A DNA stretch of 64,000 nucleotides, from positions 4,134,589-4,198,588 of the forward strand of contig CM050652.1 of NCBI GenBank assembly GCA_027574665.1. The letters run 5' to 3'. The notes below the pieces were generated by a model that was not told where the DNA came from, did no database searches, and saw only the letters and a program-made list of their open reading frames with translations. The position numbers were made by a program, and so were the translations under genes. Shown here piece after piece: positions 25,330-38,439 of the stretch. Origin of the DNA: Rhynochetos jubatus. Its lineage: Eukaryota > Chordata > Aves > Eurypygiformes > Rhynochetidae. Position 1 is the stretch's first letter. Every line of letters begins with the position of its first letter.

Positions 25330-25740
25330 ACTAAATGTCTCCTAGTTCTGTTATTGTGGGATTCGGTGGCTAACAGTCCGCATTCACTGTATCCACCACC
25401 TCCATGACACAGTTAACCTCCCCACATTCTCCCCCTCTTCATGTTGAACAGTTGTAAAGCTTTGCTGTCTCTCCTTGTAAGGCAACTGCTCCATCCCCAT
25501 GATTATTTTAGTTGTCCTCTGGAGTCCTCTGGACTTTCTCCAAATACACTAAATCCTTTTTGAGGTGCAGAGACCACAGTGGCACCAGCTATTCCACATG
25601 TAGGACACCAAGTTTTTACACAGCAGCAAAATGATCTTCTCTGTCCCATTCCCAGCAATGACACCCAACATTGCGTTGGCTTTTTTGGTTGTTGGTGCTG
25701 TTCTCCAAAATCATCAGGTTAGTATGCAGCAATGGCCAAA
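25330..25740 (-). mobile_element. Ancient, diverged CR1 fragment
   Basis: The plus strand reads as a decayed reverse complement of the CR1 polymerase C-terminal region: 'TGCTCCATCCCCATGATTAT', 'TTGTCCTCTGGA', 'GCAATGACACCCAACATTGCGTTGGCTTTTTTGG'-like wording typical of old amniote CR1 copies. Many indels are present. The family assignment is from memory of the consensus wording. Confidence 0.55.
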
Positions 25741-25774
25741 ATGTTCACTGTGGGAACCAAACACCAAGGACTGT

Positions 25775-25808
25775 ATTATTGTAATTATTATTATTATTAT
25801 TACAATAA
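25775..25808. repeat. (ATT)n microsatellite inside a perfect hairpin
   Basis: A short run of ATT units is bracketed by the inverted arms TTATTGTAAT (25776-25785) and ATTACAATAA (25799-25808), which are exact reverse complements. Confidence 0.7.
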
Positions 25809-26439
25809 AACAGTCTAATGAGCAGATCTGGAGGAAACTTAATTTTTAAACTTATTCTCCTCTGACTTAGTGTCTGGCTGACTTACATGAAAAACTCTTT
25901 GGGTATATTTAGCTTCCATGCAGTGAGTATTGCCACAACTTCATTAACACAGCAGTGTTTAGATTGGGTTCTTTAATACTTCTCCATGCAAATACAGCTG
26001 CATAGTACAGATAACTTTATTCTATAGATATTCCTATTTGTAATCATCATTTCTTTAGCCCAAGCAGAAAAATTTTAGGACCTTAAAATAAACTGATAAA
26101 TTAAGTATATTGTTGTGTGTTTGTATTTGTTCCTTCCCTTCTCCTTTTTACTAACTAGTTAATCAGTTACACTTAATCCTGTAAAATGCACAGGTCTTAA
26201 GACAGCCTCTGTAGTGGGCTCCTCACCCAAGACACCCTGCCTTTTCGCTTGACTTCAGTAAGTATTTTTACACTATCTGTCAAATTAAGGTAATATAACC
26301 TGGATGAATTATAAGGTGAGTACAAAATCGATAGGAAAATCCCTGAAAATAAAGTGCCCATACAATTGTTCAAAACTCCGTCAAATGGAAGAGCATATTG
26401 AGCGGCACTGATTAACCACCAGAAGAAAAGGATGCATTG

Positions 26440-27062
26440 AAAGGTGTTCCCCAGGTTACACCGTGGGTCTCAGGCTGTTTAGTATTTTCAGCAGTTATCT
26501 GGATGACGAAAACAGGCATTTACAGAAGATGCTAAGTCAGGAGGGACTATGCATATATTAGAGGTCAGGAAAGGAATTCAAAGTGACCTCAATACACTGG
26601 ACCAAAAAAAAAGATGCAATTTAAAGAATAAGTGTAAGCATTATATGTAGGAAGAATAAAGTGGCATCACTGATGAGATAACTGTTCTTCCAAAAATGAA
26701 CTAGGGCTCACATGCAAAAGACCAATTATTAGCAACGTTGCACATAAAAAATGTCTAAAACATGCAAAGCAATCCCTCATTTTATGCTGTGGCAATAAGC
26801 CATGGATAGGATGCTGTGCCCAGTTGTGGGCACTACGCAGTAAGGAAAGCATGAACCAAGAGAAAACAGTTGAGTAACAATAAGAATGAAAAGGGAGTCT
26901 AGAAAACATTTCCAAATAGGAAAGACGGAATAACTTGAGACTGTCTGAGGAACGATGATGGAGACGGGGACAGGATGACAGTCTTCAGCAGTGATAGATG
27001 TGGAGTTGATTGTGCCTAGCCATTGACTAGATGACCCCTCAAGTTTTTTTCCAACACTAGAG
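26440..27062 (+). mobile_element. Ancient, diverged CR1 fragment
   Basis: The decayed plus-strand copy includes wording like 'GGCTGTTTAGTATTTTCAGC..TATCTGGATGACG' near 26470 (the reverse-transcriptase region before the catalytic FADD motif). It ends near 27062 with 'GACTAGATGACCCCTCAAG..TTTTTCCAACACTAGAGTCT', matching the CR1 3' end. It is heavily mutated with no open frame. Confidence 0.6.
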
Positions 27063-30000
27063 TCTAGGGTCTGTTAAGGATCATGCTCTTCCTTCTCACT
27101 TTCTGGACCTTCCACCCAACAAGCTGCAACCAATATTCTAACCCTATAATTTATAGTCAGAGAAAGTCCTTCTGCACTTTCATTCACTCTTACTTGTCAT
27201 CTAACCCACCTCTCTGGGCAGTCTCAGAGTCTGACTGTTTTTTGTACCAATTATACCTTCTTTAGCCTAAAGAAAGAGGTTGCCCTTCAGTTTTAAAGGG
27301 GTCTCTGACTGTATTGGGGTCTAAGACTAAATGAACAAAGGCACATTTGGCATAACACAATGACATTGTTGTCATAAAAGTCAGGCAGAAACTCTACATA
27401 ATATCCATCTTGGACAAACCTGACCTCCAGCAAGTTTTAAAGCACAGAGTGATGCATTACACTATTCCCATCCCACCTCTGGCCCTTATATTGCTGAGGG
27501 AACTTCCCGTGGTTGAAGATCACCATTAGAAATCTTACTGCTGCATGTCATAAGGCAGCTTGCCCTCATCTTCTTTAGCTTTATGAGTTAGATGCTTCTG
27601 TTTAGGAAAGCACAGTTCGGTGCCTTCCTGTAGTTCAGTGAAGGCACAGTTAAAGTCAGCTGTATGAATTTTGTTAAGTCAGCTCTGAATTTACCAACTT
27701 ATAGGAAGCTGTTGTAGATGTTCCAAGAACTGGGGCTAAATACCATGCCACAGAAAGAAATGCAAATGGTTGCATTTCAGTTCTTAGATGATCTTCATCT
27801 AGGGCCTTTTTCCTGGGATTGAAAAAAAATTCTGAACTGTATAGATTTTGAGGACTCGTTACAGAAATGCAAACATAAGAACTTCTAAATGCAACTAGTA
27901 GTAGTAAAAAGTATTTATAAAAGTTCTTCAGCTAGAGTAACTTGGAGCTTTCTAGATCTAACCACTAACCAAGAAGTTAGTGTATGAGTGAGAAAATTGG
28001 TGTGGTCCTCAGGAAGGAAGTACAGAGTAAGAAAATGAAAAGCTGAATGTAGAAAGGTCAGGATACATTTTCCATCAGCCAGGCTAAAAAATAGAAAATA
28101 ATACAAGGTTTTCCACCTTGAGCATAAATTATTAAATCTGACCCTTTTAGTCACTGCAGAATAAAGGTTCATGCTCTGTTTTTTGCTCCTAATGAGGCTC
28201 AGGACTTTTTTACATCTTTTTGATGAGTCCCCAAGTCTCTTCTTACAGTATCAAGAGCATTCCTTCAAATTATTGCTGGAGTAACTCAGGCTGAGCACAC
28301 GCTACAAAAATCAGATCTCATGATTTCGGACATAATTTTAAAATCATCATTTCCTGTGGTTGCTCTAGGATTCTCTCTGTAGGGTGTTTTTCTAATGCAC
28401 ATTCAGCTGTTCTCAAATACTGCAGTGACATCAGTATTCAAGGGGCTGTAGAGGATGGCAATCTAAAATGGGGCAATTAAGCATTGCTTTGGCTAAAAGG
28501 GGAGCACCGATGCTAATCAACAGAGCTGGACATCATCTGAAGAGAGACACTTACAGGTGACATTTTAAATAAATAGCTAACTGGCAGGTTCCTTTCCATC
28601 TGGTTAGATTTCCATGACCCATTTTGTTACTGTTACCCTAGTACCGTTTTCATGCACCAAGTGCTATTCGTGCAGTGGAGAAGGGTGGGGTTGGGATGGA
28701 GACCTCAGGATTAGCAAATGACCACGAGATGATGGATGTTTGAGGTGCAAAGCTCTGAGTAATCCAACAGGCCTGTTGAGGATTTCAGAGCACTCCGTCT
28801 CTTTCTCTAGAGGGAAGCTTGACTGCCAGACAAGAAAACACTTTGGGATCAACAACGTGTTTTTCATCTTTTCTCACTTAATATTAGATGTTGGTGCAGA
28901 TGCAGACTTTTGAGTTAGTCACCCGTCTGCTGTCACAATCAACAGAGAGGAGTAGGTGCAGCTCAGATGACCTGTTTTAGATGTCTGCATTTGGGTGAGA
29001 TGAACTGTGCCACACAAGTGTCTGCTGCTCCACGCTGGCTACAAACGAGCCAAACACCCAAATGCTGCAGATGTCACGTTTGGCCTGAGGTTACCCACCA
29101 AACCTTCCCACCTGCCTTTCAACTGTCACAAACTCCATCTGCTGTAATTAGGAGCAAAAATTGCCCTGCATTGCCTTGGTGTCTATGACTGTCTCCCAGT
29201 GCTTAGGGACCTCAGCAACAATAATCTCCCTACCATCAGAGTCATCCCCTTCACACAGATAAGCCAGTATGTTTGGGAAAAGCCCTGCATCCAGACCTTA
29301 ACACCAACCCCACCAATTCTCTGGGTCTTGCAATGTTGTGCACAGTTTATAAACGCTGGAACACAGCAGATTTTGGGGCTGAGCTCTGGGTAACTTTGCT
29401 CTTGAAGATGAATGCAATTAAAGGTGAAAGCAATGAACTGCAACTGGCAAATCTCTAGCATTGAAAGGTCCAAGATGTCCACACTAGTCCTAAGATTTGT
29501 GCTGTTCAGGGCCTCCAATGGTTAGTGCCTCTCCAGGGCTTGGGAGGAGAAGGAAGGAGAAGGTGACCTAGACAGGATCAAGCTGAGTGTAAAACATACT
29601 AATGAAGTGCAGAAGTTATTTCCATAAAGCAGTTCATATTCCATGCCCTGTAGCTGTTTCTCAAAAGAAAACAGCAGCTACTTTTCAGGCAGTTCAACAG
29701 AAGTTGACTTACCCCGAGGAAGTTCTCCTCTGACCCTCATAAATTGAACGGTCAACACTTTATAACCAGACCCTATTTCATCATCTGCATCACCCAACCA
29801 AGGCAACTGCCCAGGGTTCACTTTGAGGGTTGCAGAGGACTCACTCATGTGTGGCAAAAGAGCCCAAACTTTCTCCCCAAGGCCAGGACAAAGCTCATTG
29901 AAACTAGAGAACATTCAGTGCTGAAAAAGGGTTCTTGCCCCGAGACGCTGAGCTTGGTCAGCGAGTGCAATCAGCTTCGAATCTGGTTGCATTTCACAAC

Positions 30001-30689
30001 TGCACAAGAAATGTACAAACTTTGCTGGAGACCACTTTCATCCAGCAGAATCCCATCACGTGTGGAACAATCTCGTGCATCAAAAGGGTACGGTGACATT
30101 TACTCCTGGAAAGAACTTGGAGGGAAAAGCAACATGTAGGATTTTTAACATCTCCTCTGAACACAGAAGCACTCTCTTCTCCATTGATACCTCTGATTAT
30201 CACAGTTCAGCCCTTCCAAGGTCCCATCTATTTTAATCACTGCATGTTGATTAGCAAATAGCCCTATAGGAGAATAGGGTCCTATGAAGAAAGTATTAAA
30301 CAACCTTCTAATTACAGGCTCTGTCCTCAGGTGCATGCTCCAAGTTCCTAAATCTATTTCTAATTCCCAAAGAACAAGGTTTCCCCATCTGGAGAGTTTG
30401 ATTTGCAACTCTAATTTTCTTTTAATATAAGAAATTTTCCCAATTTTTTTTTTTTTTAATAGAAGAAAGAGGTCTCTGAAAGTGAGGGTTCTGGGAGACA
30501 GGGGCGTTCACATGGCCCCGTGTTACACAGGGGCTGATGTCACTTGTGTTGAAGCAGTGAAGAAAGGACAACGTTTCCCAGGGCTGATTTATTTATCAGT
30601 CAGACTCTAACGGCCCCTTGCTCAGATGTCCGCATGAACATCTGTATTACATCTGTCACCTGCATGATACGAAGAGTAGCACTCAACGT
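27063..30689. other. Intergenic DNA without recognised features
   Basis: AT-rich unique-looking sequence. Open frames (for example at 29744-30139) have no recognisable domain and no splice partners. A T-run lies at about 30444-30457. Confidence 0.5.
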
Positions 30690-31372
30690 AGAAACCAGCC
30701 CTGAGAAGAAGGACTTTGGGGTGCTGGTGGACGAAAAGCTGGACATGAGCTGGCAGTGTGCACTGGCAGCACAGAAAGCCAGTCGTATCCTGGGCTGTAT
30801 CAGGAGAAGCATGGCCAGCAGGTCGAGGAAGGGGATTCTTGCCCTCTACTCTGTTCTGGTGAGTCCCCACCTGCAGTTCTGCGTCCAGTTCTGGGGCCCT
30901 CAACATCAGAAGGACATGGAGCTGTTGGAGTGAGTCTAGAGGAGGCCACAGAGATGCTCCGAGGGCTGGAGCCCCTCTGCCATGGGGACAGGCTGAGAGA
31001 GTTGGGCTTGTTCAGCCTGGAGAAGCCTCCTTATAGCACCTTCCAGTACTTAAAGAGGGATTATAAGAAAGATGGGGACAAACTTTTTAGCAGACCCTCT
31101 TGCAACAGGACAAGGGGTAATAGTTTTAAACTAAAAGAGGATAGATTCAGACTAGATGTTAGGAAGAAATTTTTTACAATGAGGGTGGTGAAACCCTGGC
31201 ACAGGTTGCCCAGAGGTGGTAGATACCCCATCCCTGGAAACATTCAGGATCAGGCTGGACGGGGGTCTGAGCAACCTGATACAGCTGAAGATGTCCCTCG
31301 TCATTGCAGGTGGGGTTGGACTAGATGACTATTAAAGGTCCCTTACAATCTAAACTATTCTGTGACACTATG
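30690..31372 (+). mobile_element. CR1 LINE, 5'-truncated
   Basis: It encodes broken pieces of the CR1 polymerase C-terminus: [20 protein letters not shown] near 30708, then [10 protein letters not shown], then [20 protein letters not shown]. Frameshifts follow, then 'RFRLDVRKKFF' near 31150. It ends with 'AAGGTCCCTTACAATCTAAACTATTCTGTGACACTATG'-like tail sequence. It is non-functional. Confidence 0.93.
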
Positions 31373-34330
31373 AAAAAATAATCTCATTAGCTGTTTTCAT
31401 GGTGAGCAAGTGGAATACCTGAAATATTTGATGAGACTAATAGAAGTCAGACACTGAGCCTCCTCAGTTTGGAGTGTTATGTCACCATATTTAAAGTTAG
31501 AAGAGGAAAGTACTCCAGATGCCATACCAGATATGTGCAGCTCAGTTACCACTGAAAGAACAGATAAAGCATAATATGAAAATATAAACTATAATACAAG
31601 GATAGTATCTACCTGCTTGACTGTTTAGTGTTCAAACCATGTCCACCAAGTTGATTATATCTGCATCATCTCTCTTGAGTCGTATTAAGAAAATTAAAGA
31701 TTTGCATGAAGACATTAAAATGAATGTTTTCTTTCACAGTTCTTGGCCCAGACATTGTTCTTTATAGATTTTTTTCACCTTACTTGAGTTTTGCCATTTG
31801 ACAAAGTTCAGACATGGAGTCTTTCTGCTGTCTTCAATGGGCACTAGCTTTGCTAGCTGAACCATAGAGGGAGGGGAGAGGAGAAAACATGGTGAAACTG
31901 GAAAAGTACCAAGGCTATGGCTTGCTTTAGCTCAGCACAAACCCAGCACCCTCTTCTTGCTGTGACTTAGTGTGGCCAGCAGCACCAGTCAGCATTAACA
32001 CATGGTATAATTTTTAGAAGGAGAAACTCAGAAGAAAAAATCCTCCTTTGGGTTTCAGGAGGGTGGAGGTAACTGTACCTGTTGTAATGCAATTGGGTTT
32101 GCACTCTGGTTGCTGTGTCATCCCAAACAGCTTTGAACAGCCAAACCTCAGCTTCTCATGCTCCCTGAAAAGTGACATTGTCAGAGCAGAGCTGCTGGTA
32201 CTGAATCATCACCACAAATATTGCTACTTGTTCCCCACAGTGGGACAGCCTGTGGAATGCTCCATCCAAGCAATGTCCAGCTCCAACACGGGGCTTGAAA
32301 ATAAGAAATCATAACCAGTCATGACTGAGAAACCAAAGGAGCTAGGAGAGGGAGAACCTCATGAGAAGGACCTGCCACTGGAGGCAGCAAGCATCAGAAG
32401 GATGAGCCCAGAGGAGATGGCTAAAAGCACCTCAACCTAATTTTGGCTCCTCAACTAACTCCAAATGTGGCCTGGGGAAGTCTCTTCCCTGCCTTCCCCT
32501 TGCCCAGTACCTGTAAGCTGAGGATAACAATAAACTGTTGATAACAATTTTGATTATAGCTACAGGGACGTCTTTATGTTCTCCTGCTTAATGCCATGCA
32601 GTATTTGAACAGACAGTGCTTTAAAGGTCTTTGTTCAGAGCATCACCTCCTAATTCTGAATAGCTAGAAAACACATGAACAGCACCTTAGTTGAAAAGTT
32701 TTCTAACTTATATTTAAAAAGAAAGAGAGAAGAGCTTCATTTGTTTTTGCTTCAGGAAGCTCTCCGCACCAACGGAGAAGAAAGTCCCTTTCTAAAATAA
32801 CAAGAAATTCATTAGCACTTCTTGTACTTTTTAAGGTCACCATTATAGATATTTTTGATAACACATCCTTTTACGCACACGCGGTCTGCTCTGACGGTGG
32901 AGATAATGCTGTTTACAAGGCTGTTACCTGAAGAATGGAGGTTTTCTTTTCTGATATCTTTATTGTTTTTCAGGAACAGAAGGATGGATGATGTTCACAG
33001 CTGGCCATTGCTTGCTTATGGTTAAGGTCTTGGGTTTACACAAATTGGAAAGAGTGTAGAAGTAAAACAAGAAACACAATGAACATTTTCATATTTAAAG
33101 AGATGAAAGCTCAGTGTTCAGTTTTCTTCATTTGCCTTTCATGACCCTGTGGGACCAGATCATTAAGGACTTAGGGTATTCTATCTCTGGCTACAGTGCC
33201 TTTTCTTAAAAAACATAGGAGTTGACAGTCTGGGCTAGTTTATTCATCAAAGTAGTTCAGCATCAGGCCCTTTTCCAGTAATCCAGATAGTATGTCCAAA
33301 GGAAGAGGCAAGAGATTCTACCTAGAAAAATGCAGAAAATTGACTCTTGTCCTTAATCTTAACTTTCAGTCATTAGGTTGTTTCATAACATACGAGATAA
33401 AAGTTTTTCTCTCTTGCATGGCATACTCTGAATAAACACACAACTCTTTGTTTCGAGTTACCAAAAACCTTGTGGCACACAAACATTGTTATACAGTGAC
33501 AACTATGAACAAAAATAATTCCTGGGACATAAGGTCAATATGGAAACTGTCCCAGTAAATTAAGAAAGTGCTGTTCCATGGACTGTCTTCTAGAGATCAT
33601 TCATCTCCTGGGCATAGCCTGTGCTTGAAAACTTACTGGGCATCTCGGTTTTAGGTAGCTAAAATTGGAGGAGATGAATTATACTGTAATTGTATAAGAC
33701 ACCTTACCTGATCTTATATATCCATATATCCAATATCCACAGTCTTCTCTGGTCTAGGAAGTGTCATTGCTAAACAGCTGGAAAATGCTGCCTGGGGCTT
33801 GCTGAAAGTCTGAATCCTAAAGCAGAGTAGTGCCATTTAGACCAGACCGGTCCATCACCACTGTCAGGGATGAGGATGTTCCAGTTACCCACCCCTGTTT
33901 GCATCAAGCACCTATGTGGCTGAGATAATCATGACAGGCTGAGATGTAAGTCCCCCAGAACCCTTCAAGTCCTCTAGGACTACTCCAAGCCAGTAGTCCT
34001 TCATTCAACAGGTTCTGAATATCACAGCTTCATCCTAGCATCAAAAATTCTCCTCAGTGCTATTTACCTGAACATACTAGGGCCAACGATACTGCACATT
34101 CCCCACACAAGAAGAAAGCCATGGAAAAAACAGATGAGAACATGTCCCAGTATAAGAGGTTGTATACATGGAAAAGAAATTGAATTTCTGTTTAAAAGTT
34201 GGCAATCCCTTGCACAATCTAGGTGACATTTTGTGATACTCTTCAGAAGAGCAACCTGTAAAATATGTGAAATCATCACTTTGGGTAATACATCCCATAA
34301 CTGGAGACTAACGATTCCATAAGGAGACTG
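31373..34330. other. Intergenic DNA without recognised features
   Basis: I see no gene, RNA gene or clear repeat in this stretch. Confidence 0.5.
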
Positions 34331-34334
34331 GAAT

Positions 34335-34815
34335 CCATCCTAAAAGCCATGGACTTACTGGAGAGAGTCCAGCAAATGGCCACAGAGATGATGAAGAGAC
34401 TGGAACATCTCACATATGAGGAAAAGCTGAGAGAGCTGAGACTATTCAGCCTGATGAAGAGAAGGCTCAGGGGAGCTCTACCAATATTTATAAATACCTG
34501 AAGGGAGGATGCAAAGAAAACAGATCCAGGCTCTGTTCAGTGGTGCCCCGTGACAGGACCAGAGGCAATGGGCACAAACAGACATACAAGAGGTTCTCTC
34601 TGAACTTCAGGGAAGACGTTTTTACTGTGAGGGTGATTGAGCGCTGGAAAAGGTCACCCAGGGAGGTTGCAGAGTTCCCATCCTTGTAGATGCTCAAAAG
34701 CTGCCTGGATACAGTCCTAGGCAGCTGGATCTAGGTGGCCCTGCTTGAGCAGCTGGATGGAAAAGATGATGTCCAGAGGTCCTTTCCAACCTCACCCATT
34801 CTGTGATTCTGTGAA
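34335..34815 (+). mobile_element. CR1 LINE, older subfamily, 5'-truncated
   Basis: 'GAGAGAGTCCAGCAAATGGCC' near 34360 is followed by 'GCTGAGAGAGCTGAGACTAT' and ends with 'GGTCCTTTCCAACCTCACCC' and a TTCTGTGATTCTGTGA tail. The wording differs from the young copies elsewhere in the window, so it is probably a different CR1 subfamily. Reading frames are broken. Confidence 0.9.
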
Positions 34816-35424
34816 ATCACGTAACAGCTGGGCTTGCACTAGGGTGTTGGGTTGTGTAAGATCAGTGTTACTATGTGGGATGTAGGCTGAGGATCAGAGA
34901 TCGGGGTACTATTTAGTTGGCCTATACTTTTAGATACATGGGTAAGATAATCTGACAAGATATTTTAGGATAAGTATCTTAAGTGTTCAGGCTCTCCATG
35001 TGGTCACTAGCAAGAATCCAGAGTGTTCCTGAAGCGATTCAGAGAGTTTAAAGGAAATATCAAGCTCTATCCATTGACCTAACAGGTCTTATCCAGACAT
35101 CTGACATGGTGCTCCTCTATGGAGAACAAGGTGTCACCTGGAATCAGGCAGTAGAAAACTCACTGGGATGAGATGAACAGGTGGTTAATTCAGGGAACAC
35201 AGCAGGTGCCTTCATCCACTTGCATTTCATACTATTCATGCCATTTCTGAGCTAAACAACTAGCGGAGACGGAGGAGAACTACTCCTTTTGCACAGCTTC
35301 CCAGTGATCAGAGCACTTGGTTAGTAATCCAGTGCAAGCCTAGGTACTAAGTTCTCTCCTTTGTCTCACCTCTCTGTAGAATTACAGCATGTAACAAAGC
35401 CACAGAAATAATCACAGGCTCATA

Positions 35425-35650
35425 GAATATTTCAGACTGCACTGGTCCAACCTGCTGCTTGAGCTAAGGTTGGTTATAAGATCCCACCTGGCTTTATTCA
35501 GCTGGGTCTTGAAAACCAAGGATGGAGACTGCACAAACCCACTGCTGTCCGTGAGCAACTTAGTGCCCATCCATGTGCTATTAACACCAAATAATCCTGG
35601 TTATGTTGAGACTGTTGTGGCCATCTACAGGAGCTCAGAATATTCTCTTT
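35425..35650 (-). mobile_element. Diverged CR1 fragment
   Basis: The plus strand begins 'CATAGAATATTTCAGACTGC', then 'TCCAACCTGCTGCTTGAGC' and 'GGATGGAGACTGCACAAACC', a decayed reverse complement of a CR1 3' region. Boundaries are approximate. Confidence 0.6.
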
Positions 35651-36545
35651 GAACCTGAAGTTCTTGGATACAGCTGTTTTGGACTGAAAACGGTTATTCA
35701 CAAGAATTTTGATACCAATCTGCAGCAAGCGGAAGGGTAACTTTGCCTATCTGTAAATCATCACTACAGATGCATTTCCAGAGTGATGTCATGTTGCTTA
35801 GTAAAAACCCACAGTTCTTAGAATTTAATCTCAAATCCAGAACTGTATTTCAGTTCAAAAAACGTACCTGTATATTTGTAGGGAGCTTTAATTCAGATGT
35901 TTCAACTGACATTGAAAATGTCTGTCTGAGACTCCTGTTTCTGAGTGCTCAACTTTAGATATTTTCATTTGCAGGGAATAGATGCCCAGAATCCTTCAAA
36001 TAGTCTCAAGTTGGGCTCTCAAAACCATAGGAAATGCATTAGTGTCACTATTAAACCTGCAATAGATCGAAGCAATATTTTAGGATGGAAAATCAAAAGG
36101 GCTAAATGATTCTAAAAGGAAATCAGCACTTTTGTAAAAAGTAAAAGGTTCAGTGAATTTAACCAATGGCATAAAATCTTTAAACTTTGAGACTAGTCTA
36201 ACAGCAAAGGTTCTCCGCCACAGTACTTAACATCACTTGATCCTTATAAAGGAGTGAAACCTACTGAGAATTTTGGAGGAGAAAAAAAAAAAATGGTTCA
36301 GCCAAGGTTTGGCTTTGATACAAGAGAAAACTAAAAGAAAGTCATTAACAGTAGGGAGAAAACTTTCACTGCAGGCGCGTAGTGATGGTTGGGAAGGCAG
36401 GCAAGCCAGCTTGTAAAGCTGATTTTCTCCTTCTCTTCCAAATCCTCCCTCACTGTTTGCCTTGGCTTCCAAAATCTTTCTCAAAGCTATTAGTTTTAAA
36501 CCTGTTGACCAATGCAATGAAGGCTTAACTCTTCTTTCCACACCT

Positions 36546-36561
36546 CCCCCCCCCCCCCCCC
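36546..36561. repeat. Poly(C) run of 16
   Basis: Sixteen consecutive C residues followed by CACACAC, about 20 bases from the 3' end of the next CR1 fragment. Such runs can form G-quadruplex structures on the minus strand and are prone to sequencing error. Confidence 0.9.
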
Positions 36562-36583
36562 ACACACTTCATTTTCATAAAAT

Positions 36584-36690
36584 TATAGAATCACAGAATG
36601 TCTCAGGTTGGAAGGGACCCATAAGGAACATCAAATCCAACTCCCAGCAAACACAAAACTCCAGAAATCCCTCTGATTTTATTGATGCCT
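36584..36690 (-). mobile_element. CR1 LINE 3' fragment
   Basis: The plus strand reads ATAGAATCACAGAATGTCTC, then GGTTGGAAGGGACCCATAAG, the reverse complement of a CR1 3' end. It is a short 5'-truncated copy on the minus strand. Confidence 0.85.
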
Positions 36691-37510
36691 CAGTTAGTAG
36701 GACTTTAAGCATGTAAGAAACCTGCCGTTTTGGCAAAAAGACCCTCTTTATGGCTAATGCAGGGGGATCTGAACAACTGTCTGTCTGAACCCTTACTCAA
36801 GCAGAGCAGCACAACCATTTTTTTTCTCTCGGTGACGGCAGACATCCCATCTGTACCGAGTCTAGTCATGTGTAATATTTTCACTGTTACATTTTCAACA
36901 TGTTTTCTCAGTTCTTCAAACAAGCTTGAGACAGTGACGGTGGGACAAAATGGTCATTTCCTCATTTATAGCATTTTTTTTCCCCATCGCTGGCCAAACA
37001 AGCACACTCCACTGTGCAGTGTCAATAGCAACTGAGCATCAAAAACATTGAAATATGTGTGTCGCAAATCTCATCTGTGATGAAATATGTCTGTCTGAGA
37101 CACTTCTTACTCCTTTTCACTATGAAACACAGCCAAAATATGAAACTAGGTAAAAATGTGAAGTAAGTAAAAACTAGGGGAAAAAAACCCAGAATTTTCT
37201 GGTGGTTTGGGTCATTCTATATATGGCAAAAATACACCTTTTTCTTCATTGCTTTTGTAGAGGCATTTTCAGCTGTTCCCTTAGCAGAAGAAAGAATATT
37301 TCAAATGCCTTTCCAACTATTTTCAATTCTTTCAGGTTGTTAGGCCTTCAAGTTGGTTTTTTTCCAGCCAGAAAACCTAAGCTAATCTTCCCAAGCCAGA
37401 ATAAATTTCCTTCTGGCACTGTCCTCTTCATATTTCATTTTGCCACGTGGGCAATGCTGAAGGTTATTGGGAAGACAACAGTGATAATCAAGAAGGTATT
37501 TTCTGGGAAG

Positions 37511-37540
37511 AAAAAAAAAAAAAAAAGAAAGAAAAAAGTC
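37511..37540. repeat. A-rich simple repeat
   Basis: A run of 16 A is followed by GAAAGAAAAAAG. A companion T-run lies at 37995-38009. Translated frames crossing it give lysine runs that should not be read as protein. Confidence 0.9.
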
Positions 37541-37880
37541 CAGAAAGGTTTGAAGGGGCTGCCAGGGACACCACAAAAATGTGGTGTGTAGGGTATCTGT
37601 TCTCCGCATGGGACCTCCACCGTTGGCTGGAAACCATCACCATCTGATGGGATTTAACCACCTTTTTAACCCGATCGACAAATCTCTGAGTAACGCTGAT
37701 GTTTTGCTTTCGTGCCACGCTGTGGTCCCCACCATTACCCACCTGCTTGGGTGGGAACCGCTCTGCTCCCTTGATCCCCAGTGGTTTTGGGGGGGAGTTT
37801 CCTGCAACCACGATTGCCACCCCGAAGGCCTCCAGTTAGGTTGCGACGCACTGCCCTCTAATGCCATTTTGGCATATTAG
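37541..37880. other. CpG-containing patch of unknown nature
   Basis: Relative to its AT-rich surroundings this stretch is richer in G+C and keeps several CpG dinucleotides (for example CCCGATCGACAAATC, GGTTGCGACGCAC). Open frames exist on both strands but none is recognisable. It could be a regulatory element, an old repeat or an exon of a non-coding RNA. Confidence 0.35.
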
Positions 37881-38439
37881 CAACCCTCGTCCTCGAGATC
37901 TGTGTGTAATACGTAGGACAAATTATTCAAATGCAGCAAAAACTACTATCAAAGCTTTGGGAAAATTATATGAAATAAGGCATTTAAAAGCTGCTTTTTT
38001 TTTTTTTTTCTCCAGCATTGCTTTGTTTTATGCCTTCTTAGAGACCACCATCAGGGAGAAAATAGACCCCCCTCTTTACCTCTTCTATACCATTTCAGAT
38101 GCTAAATGCATTCAGGGTGCCCTTCATCTGTCTCTTTTCAGTCAACACATCTAATTTCTTTTAAAGTTTTTGCATTGCACTGCTGCTTCTTGGAGGTGGT
38201 GGGATGCCCAGGAGTGCAGATGGCTACTCAAAGGTGCATGTAAATGTTGGATTTATGTTGAGTATGTTTTCTGGTTGCGTTTTTTAACGCTTCCTAGCAG
38301 CCTGTTTGCTTTCTTGCCTCCTTCAGAGCACTGAGTAGGCATTTCTAGAAAATTATCCCCGATGAATGCAGCATCTCTTTCTTAATGGAAGCAGCTGATT
38401 TAGAGCCTGCCGCTGTGTGTGTTTTGTTACTGCTATTTT

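Noticed and set aside
37202-37591. 129-codon plus-strand frame
   Set aside because: Part of its length is a lysine run from the A-rich repeat and no domain is visible.
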